Below are positions 45,661 to 54,957 of a stretch of DNA of 64,000 nucleotides, piece after piece. Within the stretch, counting starts at the first letter, position 1; every line of letters starts with the position of its first letter. The DNA comes from Gibbula magus (lineage: Eukaryota; Mollusca; Gastropoda; Trochida; Trochidae), in the NCBI GenBank assembly GCA_936450465.1, contig OW388293.1, positions 32,307,860 to 32,371,859 on the forward strand, given 5' to 3'. A program made the translations under genes and the position numbers. Below the pieces are notes generated by a model, which did not search any database, was not told where the DNA came from, and saw only the letters and a list, made by a program, of their open reading frames with translations.

Positions 45661-46300
45661 TACAGTTGATTTGGTAATGTATGTTTATGTCGTGTGACAT
45701 CGGTAAGGCTGATAATTGAATGCAGTTTGTTTGATAAAATGTATGCATGTTTATTTTCAATGACATTACTTTTGCTGTGTAAAACAGTTGGTTCGATTAT
45801 GCATGTTTATGTCGTGTGACATCGGTAAGGCTGTGTGAAACTTTTGGTTTGATTATGCATGTTTATGTCGTGTGACACCGGTAAGTGAGTGTGAGAGAAT
45901 GTGTATGCATATTTCTTACTTGTCACATCGTTTAGGATGTGGTTTTGATAATATACGTATACATGTTTGTCACGTGACATCAGTAAGGCTGATGTGAAAA
46001 GCAGTGATTTTGATAATACATGTGCATGTTTATTTAGTGTGACATGAGTAAGACTGATGTGTGAAACTAGTTGCTTTGATAATGCGTATGCAGGTTTATT
46101 TTGAGTTACATCGGCAAGGGTGAGACGGAATACAATTGCTTTATGCGTGTGCGTGTGCATGTGTATGTATTGTGCGATCTGTAAGGCTGTGGGAAACAGT
46201 TGCTTTGTGTATGCATGTTTATGTCGTGTGACATTCGAAAGGTTGATGTGGTATACAGGGGTTTGATGAAGGGTATGCCTGTCGAGTGACACCGGTACTG
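45661..46300 (+). repeat. Diverged right units of the 60-bp satellite
   Basis: Degenerate units (GTGACATCGGTAAGGCTGAT, GATTATGCATGTTTATGTCG and similar) decaying toward the minisatellites. Confidence 0.6.
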
Positions 46301-46545
46301 AGTCTTGAGAGGCAGTGTACTGATCCCGAGTGGCAATGTGCTGTTGGTGCCGAGTGGCAAAGTGCTGATGGTGCCGAGAGGCAAAGTGCTGGTGCCGAGT
46401 GGCAAAGTGCTGATGCCGAGCGGCAATGTGCTGATGAAGTCGAGTGGCAATGTGTATTGTGCTGAGCGGCAACGTGATGGTGGTGAGTGGCAACGTGACG
46501 GAGCTCAGTGGCATTGTGATGGAGCCGAAGGGCGATGTGATGTTG
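46301..46545 (+). repeat. 18-24-bp minisatellite (GAGTGGCAAAGTGCTGATG-like)
   Basis: About ten imperfect copies of GCCGAGTGGCAAAGTGCTG with variable spacers. They give repeated VPSGKVLM-type translations on the plus strand and LPLGTST-type on the minus strand. Length varies by multiples of three in most units, so frames stay open; no start or domain supports coding. Confidence 0.6.
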
Positions 46546-46564
46546 CCAAGACGATGCTGAGTAG

Positions 46565-46750
46565 AAAAAGCGATTGGACTTGGAACAACGCCGATTGCAC
46601 TTGGAGAAACACCTATTGGTCTTGGAACAACGCCGATGGGACTTGAAACAACGCCGATGGGACTTGGAGCAACGCCGATTGGACTTGGAGCAACGCCGTT
46701 TGGACTTGGAGCAACGCCAATTGAACTTTGGGCAGCGCCGATCTGATTGG
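46565..46750 (+). repeat. 21-bp minisatellite, about nine units
   Basis: Repeats of GGACTTGGAGCAACGCCGATT. On the plus strand this reads as DLEQRRL heptads, with a coiled-coil-like pattern (46,574-46,786); on the minus strand it reads SPIGVAP. Both frames are open because the unit is seven codons. A real peptide is possible but unsupported. Confidence 0.7.
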
Positions 46751-46830
46751 CGGCCACGCTGTTTGGTCTGCGGGCGATTGGAGTAGGGGCTGATCCGATA
46801 GGACCTGTTTAAGATGAGTATAGATGTAAC

Positions 46831-47289
46831 ATGTTTGTATGTGTCACATGCATATTGCAGAGACATGATGTACTTGTATCAAAGTGTCAAATTAGAAGTA
46901 AATACATGACACATGATTGTTCAGTTCTGGGCATAAGAGTGTATCTGGCTTACATAGATAGTTATGAATGTTTCTATTTTGCAGAAAAAGATGGGACGTT
47001 TGCCCATGAGGACACAGACCCATCCACGATACCGTACCGTACACCAGAGTGTTTCGGATTCACAGTGAAGCTCCCTTCTCCCTGTGTTTACTCATGGATG
47101 TACTTCCCCTCTTCGGGTTGGATTGCTAGTCTTCTGACTCTTCCTTGTCTGGAATCTCATGCGTTTGGACAGCCCAGTGCATTCCCAACTTTAGATGAAC
47201 TTCGGACTCACCAACTGTCGCATCTCTTTAATCGTTCAGACTGTACAGTAATATCGGAAATAAACCTGCACGCCTCCGGGCTGCGGTAG
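46831..47289 (+). CDS. Uncharacterised exon-like frame at the end of the element
   Basis: A 152-codon open frame. Its second half (about 46,985-47,289) is balanced in composition and unlike the AT-rich neighbourhood, with segments such as PECFGFTVKLPSPCVYSWMY and ESHAFGQPSAFPTLDELRTH. It is immediately preceded by TTCTATTTTGCAG (46,972-46,984), a good 3' splice acceptor. I recognise no family. It could be a captured host exon inside the repeat element, or chance. The stop lies in the shared 3' end of the element. Confidence 0.3.
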   Translation: MFVCVTCILQRHDVLVSKCQIRSKYMTHDCSVLGIRVYLAYIDSYECFYFAEKDGTFAHEDTDPSTIPYRTPECFGFTVKLPSPCVYSWMYFPSSGWIASLLTLPCLESHAFGQPSAFPTLDELRTHQLSHLFNRSDCTVISEINLHASGLR

Positions 47290-47725
47290 ACGACACCCAT
47301 GATATGAGTATGTTTTAGAAAGTAAATATTTTATGTTCGTTTGAGTGAAGCGAATTAGAACATAACAAATTGTATATCATGAAATATCGACGTAAATGTA
47401 AAGAATACTCCTTTACCATACAATACAGAATTATTGACAACAACTTCTTTATTTCTGTCTGTTATCCAAAATATTGTTTCTCACAACGTTTCTGTTGTAT
47501 ACTTCTTTCCCCTTCTTCAGGAGCATCCAGTCATGAGAAACAAATAGTTGTTAACCATAATATTGTTGATGGATTTAATTCATTTACCACAGTAACTTTG
47601 TTGTATGGGCTTGGAATCGTTCACACAATAAACATGTTTTAACTTTGACTTGATTATGAATTACAGTTTAAAAAATAAATCATCCGCGCACCGGTCACAG
47701 GTTACAATGTAGTTTGATAACACCC

Positions 47726-47733
47726 TATAAATA
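47726..47733 (+). promoter_or_regulatory. TATA-like box upstream of kinase B
   Basis: TATAAATA, 140 bp before the ancestral ATG position (47,866) and 76 bp before the alternative ATG (47,802). If transcription starts about 30 bp downstream, the 47,802 ATG would be included in the transcript. Confidence 0.35.
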
Positions 47734-47801
47734 TAAAAATTATCATTGATTTATGCTCTCGTTGACATTTAAGCTGGTCCAATGGGACGGTCACATCTTA
47801 T

Positions 47802-48779
47802 ATGAGCGTTGTATTGCATATCAGTTGCAGTCCAATCTATACCTTCAGAAATAACAGGTTGAAACATGGGATCGTTTTTTCTGCTGAACGTCTTGAAGAT
47901 AAGTACGAATTTGTGAAGAAATTAGGTGAAGGAGGATTCGGCGTAGTCTGGAAAGTGAAATGTAGGAAATCTGGAGAAGTGTATGCCGCCAAGGTATTAA
48001 AACAGACACGTGTTGATCAAGTTGCTGTCGAAAAGGAAATCGAAATCCTGAAAAACGTTGGAGCTCATGTTAACATTGTCCAATTGCAGGACGTCCTTTA
48101 TTTTGACATGATATATATTTTAATGGAATTTTGTGACCTTGGGGATTTGGATGGTTGCATGAGAACAAACTACACTTCCATTCAGTTTGAACCATTGATG
48201 AGCGACATGATCGATGGTCTGCGCTTCCTTCACAGGAAAGCCCTCGCTCACAGGGACCTCAAACCAGCGAACATACTACTGTCTACATTTCTACAATCAC
48301 GTCCAATATGTAAAATTGGTGACTTTGGATTGTCGAAATTTGTAAATAAACTCCCGGAACAATCAAACATCAGCTCCGGGGCACCAGGTTCCTATCTGTC
48401 CACACACTGTGGTACTCCATATTACATGGCCCCAGAGATCGGACTAGGGAAATACAAGCAGGAGTGTGATGTGTTTTCCCTCGGTGCAATTTTCTTTGTT
48501 TTATGTTCGAAGCAAATGAAAGGAAGTGGAGATGGAGCTTTCCTTGCCCCTACTATTGAAGGAAAAATGCTGCGGCATGTCACCGACTCTCAGATGAAAT
48601 CAGCTGTCGCAAGTCTTATCGTCGAACCTGAAGGTTTCCGCGAACTGATCATTATGATGCTGAAACAGGATTACAAAGAACGTGCGAAGATTGATGTAGT
48701 TTACCAACTGTATCGTCATTACGAAGGAGGACTTGATGATGTTAATACGTACATTGAAGGTACACCGGTGTATCAGTAG
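47802..48779 (+). CDS. Intronless serine/threonine protein kinase (kinase B), altered N terminus
   Basis: Paralogue of kinase A. The kinase domain is complete: GEGGFG, YAAKVL Lys, HRDLKPAN, DFGLSK, THCGTPYYMAPE and CDVFSLG are all kept, with no stops. The ancestral ATG (47,866) is intact, but a one-base deletion just after it (GTTTTTTCTG here, GTTATTTTCTG in A) makes that ATG give a 16-codon dead end. The kinase frame is now continuous with an ATG at 47,802, adding an N terminus that starts MSVVLHISCSPIYTF and removing the MGSLFS myristoylation-like motif. Roughly 40 residues differ from A. AATAAA is at 48,960. It may be a functional, relocated kinase or an early pseudogene; the open domain argues for function. 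Confidence 0.75.
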   Translation: MSVVLHISCSPIYTFRNNRLKHGIVFSAERLEDKYEFVKKLGEGGFGVVWKVKCRKSGEVYAAKVLKQTRVDQVAVEKEIEILKNVGAHVNIVQLQDVLYFDMIYILMEFCDLGDLDGCMRTNYTSIQFEPLMSDMIDGLRFLHRKALAHRDLKPANILLSTFLQSRPICKIGDFGLSKFVNKLPEQSNISSGAPGSYLSTHCGTPYYMAPEIGLGKYKQECDVFSLGAIFFVLCSKQMKGSGDGAFLAPTIEGKMLRHVTDSQMKSAVASLIVEPEGFRELIIMMLKQDYKERAKIDVVYQLYRHYEGGLDDVNTYIEGTPVYQ

Positions 48780-50770
48780 TAAAGTCTGTCAAAACAATTT
48801 CTTCTGTTTACAAGTTAGTAATTTTCGTAATGTTTTTTTAATATGAATTACATGTTTGGAAGTTTGGGATGTTTGTATCTTGAAATTTCATTACCTGAGT
48901 TTATGCCCTTTTCTTAATATGTCTGTTAGCATTTTATAGAAAACTATGCAATATATTGCAATAAATTCCATTGGCTAATGCTTTTAAGTTGAATTGTTGA
49001 AATATTAATTATTTAAAAATCGCTTGCTAAAGTTAAATAAATATTGTTAATATATACTTTATGCTATATCCAACATAAAAATCAACAATATCAACCAGAT
49101 ATAACGTCAAATGTATAAAGGTCAATACTCAACTCTGTATCAACTCTTTTGTTGTGTAGACATTACTAATAATCTGTTCATCTCCAAGCTATTGTTTATA
49201 CAATATACCTGCAACTCTGGATTCCCAAACCTTTTGTATATATTCTAGATGTATGATGCAAATCATCATTCACCTGACGAAGGGACATGGAATAGCCAAG
49301 ATACGTTGTGACAAACAATAATGAAGAGGTTGACATCCATAATATTTGTCTTTTACTTATAGTTATACAGTTTACTTACAGTGCCTAACCGTAGATAGAA
49401 TTAGTTAGTTGTTGAATGTTATGTAACGTTATTGACTTGGCTTGTGAACATTCAGCTCGATAAACAGGTCAAGATATGGGACTTTGACCCAACCTTATTA
49501 AATGTAGATCGTGCGTAACATTCGTACCTAGCTGCGTAGTATAGCGAGCTGTGAGTGTTACGTTCTATCTGTTTTTAATATGTTCATGTCGTGGCGCGGT
49601 CAATCAGTCCCGATAAGGATACCTTAGTTCTGAAAATCAACTACTCCCACAGTTTTTGTTATCAATCTTTCTGAAACTATACACATGCTTATGATATACA
49701 TCACTGATACGCGTGTGCTTTTCGGACTCGAATCGGAGTAATATATTCAGAGTTATTGCCCTTGACTTTGAGAACAAGTTGGCTTTCTATTTCAGACTTG
49801 GCTCTTAACTTTTGATCGATCAATGATATGTCTTTGAACATTGATATGTGTTTCTGTCGACACAATATACCATTAAAATAAAGTTGTATTATTTGACGTT
49901 TTAACCTTAACCATCACGAAATACGCAATCGTTTGAACTTTAATCTTAACATAATTTTTAATTCGTGACATACTGAAGTCATAACACTTGACCTTGACCT
50001 TGTTGTAGGATCCATTTTCTGAAAAAGTTAAACAAGGTCATGCCTTTTCATCAGTGATTGATCAGTGACAGGCCTTCAAAATTTGCATCTCATCTCATTT
50101 AAACTGCGTATTTGGAGGAAAGTCTGTGCATCAATAGGAAAAAACCGGGAGTTATGTTGACGTTGTACTTTGGGAATCACATTTAATAGATATGACCCTA
50201 ATCCCAATGTTCGTGTGAATTATTAAGCAAACCAATAGACTAGTATCTAAAAAATTCCGATTATCTTTGTGGTATATAACTATGAACTACATGTAAGCAA
50301 AGGAATTAGGATTATGAGTCCATATATCTCTGACATTTGATGTTAGGGATAAACTGGCCAAAGAGGCCTTCGTATTCAGAGATATATTTTTGCTTTTATT
50401 CTGCATTATTAAAATGTATTGCGATCGGAATTATATATGTTCCTATGATGATATTGTGCTTTAGAACTAGAACATTATCGGAATACATTCGGAATTGTTT
50501 AACCAAAACAACTAAATACTAAATAAGTTGTGGCCATGGATCAAAACTTTACTCCTAGGCCAAGGTGGCTGCCATCGTTTCGGTAAATTTGTATAACTTT
50601 GTACAACTTGTTGTACAGCATATTATTACACTGTATTATAACTGAAACCTCCAAATGTTTACACGTATTTTAATTATTTTTAACCAGTTAACCAATTGTG
50701 TTTTAAATTTTTAAAAAGTTATTGAAGAAATTTTCAAATCCCAATAATGGCTAAACTAATCACTTCAAGT
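48780..50770. other. Kinase B 3' region and shared spacer
   Basis: Carries AATAAA (48,960-48,965). Otherwise non-coding and parallel to 27,876-29,972, including the dispersed repeat near 49,975-50,160. It ends at the 2.9-kb deletion joint. Confidence 0.4.
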
Positions 50771-51034
50771 AATTTTATTCTTGAAGCTTATCTTCTTAAA
50801 TTACCTGATAAAAGTAAAGTTTGGCTGACTTAATTTAGCACAACAAACCATAGATTACCAATAGAAACAGGGTGCTAGTGAAATGCTTTAAAGGAAAATC
50901 GGCTATGTACTCTTTGTTGTCAAGCTGTATGTGATGAATTTCATTTTCTGTTAACACGTCCATCACTTAATTAACAAAGAAAAACTTGTCTACCGAAAAA
51001 TGTTTGTGTGAATACAACAGTCTGTAAATGTATT
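50771..51034 (+). pseudogene. LINE relic, part 1 (unit B)
   Basis: Counterpart of 32,882-33,140. Reads NRLCTLCCQAVCDEFHFLLT followed by Arg instead of the finger Cys. Cut off on the left by the deletion and on the right by the LINE insertion at 51,035. Confidence 0.6.
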
Positions 51035-51861
51035 GAAGGTAAGTTTATTTCGTATAAGGCCTTAGGCCCACGTACAATGCAGAATAACGAAAACAATGTA
51101 TAATTTATGGTAGTGGAAGATGGACAATCATGTATAAAGAGAGCGTAGCGCTAATGAATCCTTAATGTAGTTTGAACAGGCCAGTGTAATTGAATGATCG
51201 GTGCACATCAATATGTTCAAAAAGTATTGTTGAGTAATATGATAAGGCAAATGTTTAAAGTATTTGCTGCGTAAATCATGATATATTTTACATTCAAATA
51301 AAAAGTGAAATTCATTTTCAACATAATTATTGTTACAAATATGACAAAGACGTTGGTTCCAAGGAAGACCATCAAATCTACCAGTGTTTTTATATATGGG
51401 TAGTGCACCAATTCGTAACAATGTTATTCTACGCCTTGCTTCTTTAGATTTAAAAAAAGTAAGATATGGTTCGTTGCAAAAGACCGTTTTGATACAAGAA
51501 TAAACATCTAGTGATGAACACTTGGAGATTTCAGAAAATAACAATTGTTTATGACAATCACTAACTCTTACATAAAAATCTTTCAAAAACTGTTCCTCAT
51601 TTCAAACACCTTGAGCTTCCCAAACGAAACCGATATAACAAAATATAACCAAGTTTTCCTACCAACTTTATCAAGATTATATAGCATAACATAACACTGC
51701 TTAGGATATCTATTCCTTGGATAATGTAAAACTTTGAACCAATACTTTATACCACGTACTAAGGTATCAACAAAAATATAATTTCTACCACATTCCGCCA
51801 GGACAGTAACATTTGAGCACTTATAGCTTACACCCAGGACATATTTGCAAAATCTAAAATG
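51035..51861 (-). mobile_element. 5'-truncated LINE insertion with 9-bp target duplication
   Basis: The minus strand reads CGRNYIFVDTLVRGIKYWFK, YPKQCYVMLYNLDKVGRKTW (51,583-51,897), then after a one-base frame change LKDFYVRVSDCHKQLLFSEI, RIGALPIYKNTGRF and CHICNNNYVENEFHFLFECK (51,128-51,586), the LINE C-terminal finger. The 3' end (minus) carries GGGCCTAAGGCCTTATACG and AAATAAAC. AAATGTATT flanks both sides (51,026-51,034 and 51,862-51,870). Unit A has the uninterrupted site (near 33,150), so the insertion followed the duplication. Confidence 0.85.
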
Positions 51862-51870
51862 AAATGTATT

Positions 51871-52050
51871 TACTTCATGAGATGAGAATATTAACACCTT
51901 ATGATCAAGTAATCAACATATGTGAAACACTGTGTGTGTCTTTTTAAATAACATCATATACATTTCGTATTTGTAAATACCTTCATGTTCTGTATATTAC
52001 TTTTGTGCTTTTTGAGAATAAATTATGTTCTGTTCTGTTTTGTTCTGTAC
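51871..52050 (+). pseudogene. LINE relic, part 2 with (TGTTC)n tail (unit B)
   Basis: Resumes the sequence of unit A after 33,150 and ends in a TGTTC microsatellite (52,026-52,050), the 3' end of the older LINE. Confidence 0.55.
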
Positions 52051-52919
52051 GTGTGAAAGCCAGGGATTAGCTATTGTTATTGTACTGTTGTGAGATGAAT
52101 GATTGTATATTAAGTTGATTAACTTGTGCCAACATTTTATCAAACGTGTATGCAATAATTCTATTAGGAAACCTTCCGAGTTCACCATATAGCACGAAAC
52201 GAGGGTATAAATGGTTTAATAATGAAAATGAAAGTCTCAGTAATTTTAAATATATTGCTCCAGCTGCAGAGTTTCAAACTTTTGTAAACGCACTATTTTT
52301 GCATGGTAGGCCAAGAGAAACGTTACATTGAGTCAAATGCAATAATAATCGATCCATTGGTCATTCTAACTTTTTGGCTTTAATGATAAACTCATTTATA
52401 GCTTTTGAACCACGATTGCTTATTTTTAACACCCGGGGTGAAACCCATGGGGGTTATTGTGACCTTGACCTAGATGTAGGATGAATTTTCTGAAAAAAAC
52501 GAACCCAGTTTTTGATTGATCTGGGATAGGCCTTCGATAATTGAGAGGAATACGTATATTTACTAGATCATTCAGACGATGTCATCATTTTCAAACTGAC
52601 CAAAGACCGTCTTTCGTTGAATACATATTTAGTTTGTGCAATAATAGGACAACCCCGGGGGTTATTGTGCTCTCAGAGATTTTTGAAAATTTTATTATGA
52701 TTTTTCGTTTCCACAGAACGATTAGTAGTGAATTATGCCGTCACTGCATAACTATTGTCTACACATAGCTGAAATAAACTAAAGGCAAAAGAAAGTATAG
52801 GTCGGGTTTAAAGGGTTATAGTGACAACAAAACAAGTCGTTTCAGATTACTGTGTGGTTTACATCAAAGACGGGTTTCAGGTCATCATTGTGGCCCAATA
52901 TTATAAGTATACAAACAAT
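52051..52919. other. Non-coding spacer (unit B)
   Basis: Counterpart of 33,326-34,186, including the CCCCGGGGGTTATTGTGCTC repeat. No gene. Confidence 0.4.
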
Positions 52920-53788
52920 TATAAGATAAATAGTTGCATTTGTACAATTTCCGGGATTCATTGCTATTCAACACCCGCAAATTTAGTTTAAAACCGACGG
53001 CGTTAGCCGGTGGTTTTAAACGCTGAAATTTGCGGGTGTTGAATAGCAATGAATCCCGGAAATTGTACAAACGCAACTATTTATCGATATTGTAACATGA
53101 CCGTTAGTTATCAGGCGTTTTGAAACGAACTCTCTTTTTGCGTACCTATCTTTGAGTGGAAAGGACTTTGCGACTGTTCCATTTTTGTAAGAGGTGTGGT
53201 CAGGTCAAAACAAATGTAAATACTCGGCGTAATATGTACATTAGCAACAATTTAACCATAAGCTCAAACAGTGTCACTCAACTATGTTCACATCACAATA
53301 TTCACTTATCCATTTAGATGGCGATAAACATTTATCTACGACATCAACACAGCAACAGACCTAGGAACAAAAATCTTAAACTTGCCCTAACCCATTGTGA
53401 CAATGACGCTAGCATTGTGACGTCAAAACGGTTGATCACTATGACGTCATGCCATGGCAACGGCATTCGATAAACACAACCGCATGGAAGAAGGCGTCAA
53501 ATCTTACTAGTTTAAAACATGTTAGTTACTTGAAACTTATTAATTTTGAGAGTCATTTGTTACTTATACTGCTATACACAAGTTAGAAAATGGCAATGCC
53601 ACCTGTCAAATTTGAGTAAGGGGCACATATTAAGAGAAATAGAAAAATAAAATTTTGAGTCGGGCCGGATCTTGTGAACATGATGTATATGTTCGCGGTG
53701 ATTCGCCCCAAGTAATTTGCGGGTATTCATTGTAATTCAACATAGGCAAATCAACCAATCAGAATCAAGGATACACCGAAATCATGTT
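52920..53788. mobile_element. Unit-B-specific insertion with long foldback
   Basis: Absent from the matching site in unit A (near 34,191). ACAAT occurs on both sides (52,915-52,919 and 53,789-53,793) and may be a 5-bp target duplication. The left 160 bp is a long inverted repeat (52,925-53,085). Near the right end, AATTTGCGGGTATTCATTGT (from about 53,716) echoes the palindrome arm. TATTGTAACATGA (53,089-53,101) and its complement (about 53,782-53,794) form another pair. No protein frame. A non-autonomous DNA element is the best reading. Confidence 0.65.
52925..53085. repeat. Long inverted repeat, arms about 75 bp
   Basis: The left arm, with GTACAATTTCCGGGATTCAT and CAACACCCGCAAATTT, is mirrored on the right with few mismatches. 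The inner stem is GTTTAAAACC/GGTTTTAAAC around a GC-rich loop. Confidence 0.85.
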
Positions 53789-53793
53789 ACAAT

Positions 53794-54076
53794 ACATGAT
53801 AAGTGGGATCTCATTGAACAGTGGTGGGGTCAAAATTCGTACTGTTCAGGGATATCTGAATCCACATGCTTGATTGCAAAAGTTATCAAACATTACAGCA
53901 CGGGTTTCCTTAGCGTGTATGTCCACCCTGTGCATCAATGCAGGCAATGATACGTCTCCTCATCGATGACGTCAGACGTCAGATGACGTTAGGTGAAATT
54001 CCTTGCCATCCTTCCCTGAGAGCAATTTTCAATTCATTTATCGTCAAAGGTGGTCGCTGATGGTTCCTTATTTGTC
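53794..54076 (-). pseudogene. 3' remnant of the Tc1-like transposase (unit B)
   Basis: Counterpart of 34,192-34,474, covering the non-coding 3' end and last codons of the transposase. The rest is missing; LINE sequence follows directly. Confidence 0.7.
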
Positions 54077-54079
54077 ATT

Positions 54080-54707
54080 TAACTGTCAGTCATTTTCTAC
54101 TTACTACTAAACTATTATCCAAAAGAAACGATACCATCTATTTTTTTAAAGAACAGATGTTTAAACAACGAATTAAGGATATGTTTTTTAAAAAAATGGT
54201 CCCAATCAGTTAATTCATAAATTTATTTATGTCATTATTCGCACTGTAAAACGACGGACCGGAAAAGTATAGAAGTTTTCTTAATGATAAGTCACTCTCA
54301 CGAAATCTATGTAAATTTAGAATTTCACTACATTCTTTAACAATACAACGGTTGAGAAAGGATAAAAATACGATGGATCTATCATGTTCTTATTGTTCTT
54401 ATGGTCAACTAGACGAATTTCACATATTATTAGTTTGTGATGCTTTTTCTGCTTGCCGAAAGAAGTATTTAATTTGTATTTATGTCAATCCACAAACCAT
54501 GTATAATCTACTTAATTCTAATAATATTGATGTCTTAAAATCCGTTGCCATTTTTATAAAACATGTGATGTCCATTTTCAAATCCCAAAGCAAAACCGAT
54601 AGCTATATCACGTGATCTCAAGCTGTCATGATGAAACAACAACTGTACTTTGAAGCTACTGTGCCTAAAATGCTGAATAAACCTGTCTGTCTATCTGTCT
54701 GTCTGTT
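54080..54707 (+). pseudogene. LINE C-terminal fragment with (TCTG)n tail
   Basis: Reads FRISLHSLTIQRLRKDKN and LSCSYCSYGQLDEFHILLVC, the LINE C-terminal finger (54,352-54,615). It ends with CTGAATAAACC and a (TCTG)n run (54,680-54,707). It takes the place of the rest of the Tc1 at the right edge of unit B. Confidence 0.7.
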
Positions 54708-54901
54708 GAAGAACAGACAACGCCTGCCATCTCTCAGCTTGCGAGTACGATGCGCGTATGCCCTCAAGGCCGTAACCGGACACAGAGAGAGATCTATCTC
54801 TCTCGGGTCAGACTACAGTGCCGGAATGGAGAACGTACGGCCCGCCTCATCAGCTGCTTGTTTTTTGCAGACGAAGTCGGGAGCTAAAGCAAGCAGAGCT
54901 G

Positions 54902-54957
54902 ACCCCCCCCCCCCCCCCTCCCCCCCCCCCTCCCCCCCCCCCCCCTCCCCCCCCCTC
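54902..54957. repeat. Poly-C tract inside the recombinase relic
   Basis: C-runs broken by single T's, exactly where about 80 residues of the recombinase should be. It may be real low-complexity DNA or a collapsed or erroneous assembly segment. Confidence 0.8.

Larger units (their letters stand above)
41793..47364 (+). mobile_element. Long copy of the repeat element carrying a 60-bp satellite
   Basis: Begins AATGTATTTGCTTATGG, with TATAAATA at 41,899-41,906, and ends with CTGCGGTAGACGACAC...GAATTAGAACATA. The interior, in order, is diverged 60-bp units, two homogeneous 60-bp arrays, an 18-24-bp minisatellite, a 21-bp minisatellite, then an exon-like frame (46,831-47,289). Unit A lacks the whole 40,931-47,364 block, and no target duplication was found. 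There is no transposase or reverse transcriptase, so it is non-autonomous or not a classical transposon. The head-to-tail arrangement recalls Penelope-like or rolling-circle products, but this is inference. Confidence 0.55.
35320..54076 (+). repeat. Segmental duplication, unit B
   Basis: Second, longer copy of unit A. It begins at CATATATG, equivalent to the palindrome centre at 20,714. Unit-specific changes relative to A are about 95 extra bp near 35,505-35,615, a nested LINE insertion (39,249-39,720), a 6.4-kb repeat element (40,931-47,364), the 2.9-kb deletion at 50,770, a LINE insertion (51,035-51,861) and a foldback insertion (52,920-53,788). Homology ends at 54,076 within the Tc1, followed by LINE sequence. 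Confidence 0.85.

Noticed and set aside
45807..46757. 316-codon minus frame across minisatellites and satellite
   Set aside because: It joins three unrelated tandem repeats; no domain and no promoter logic.
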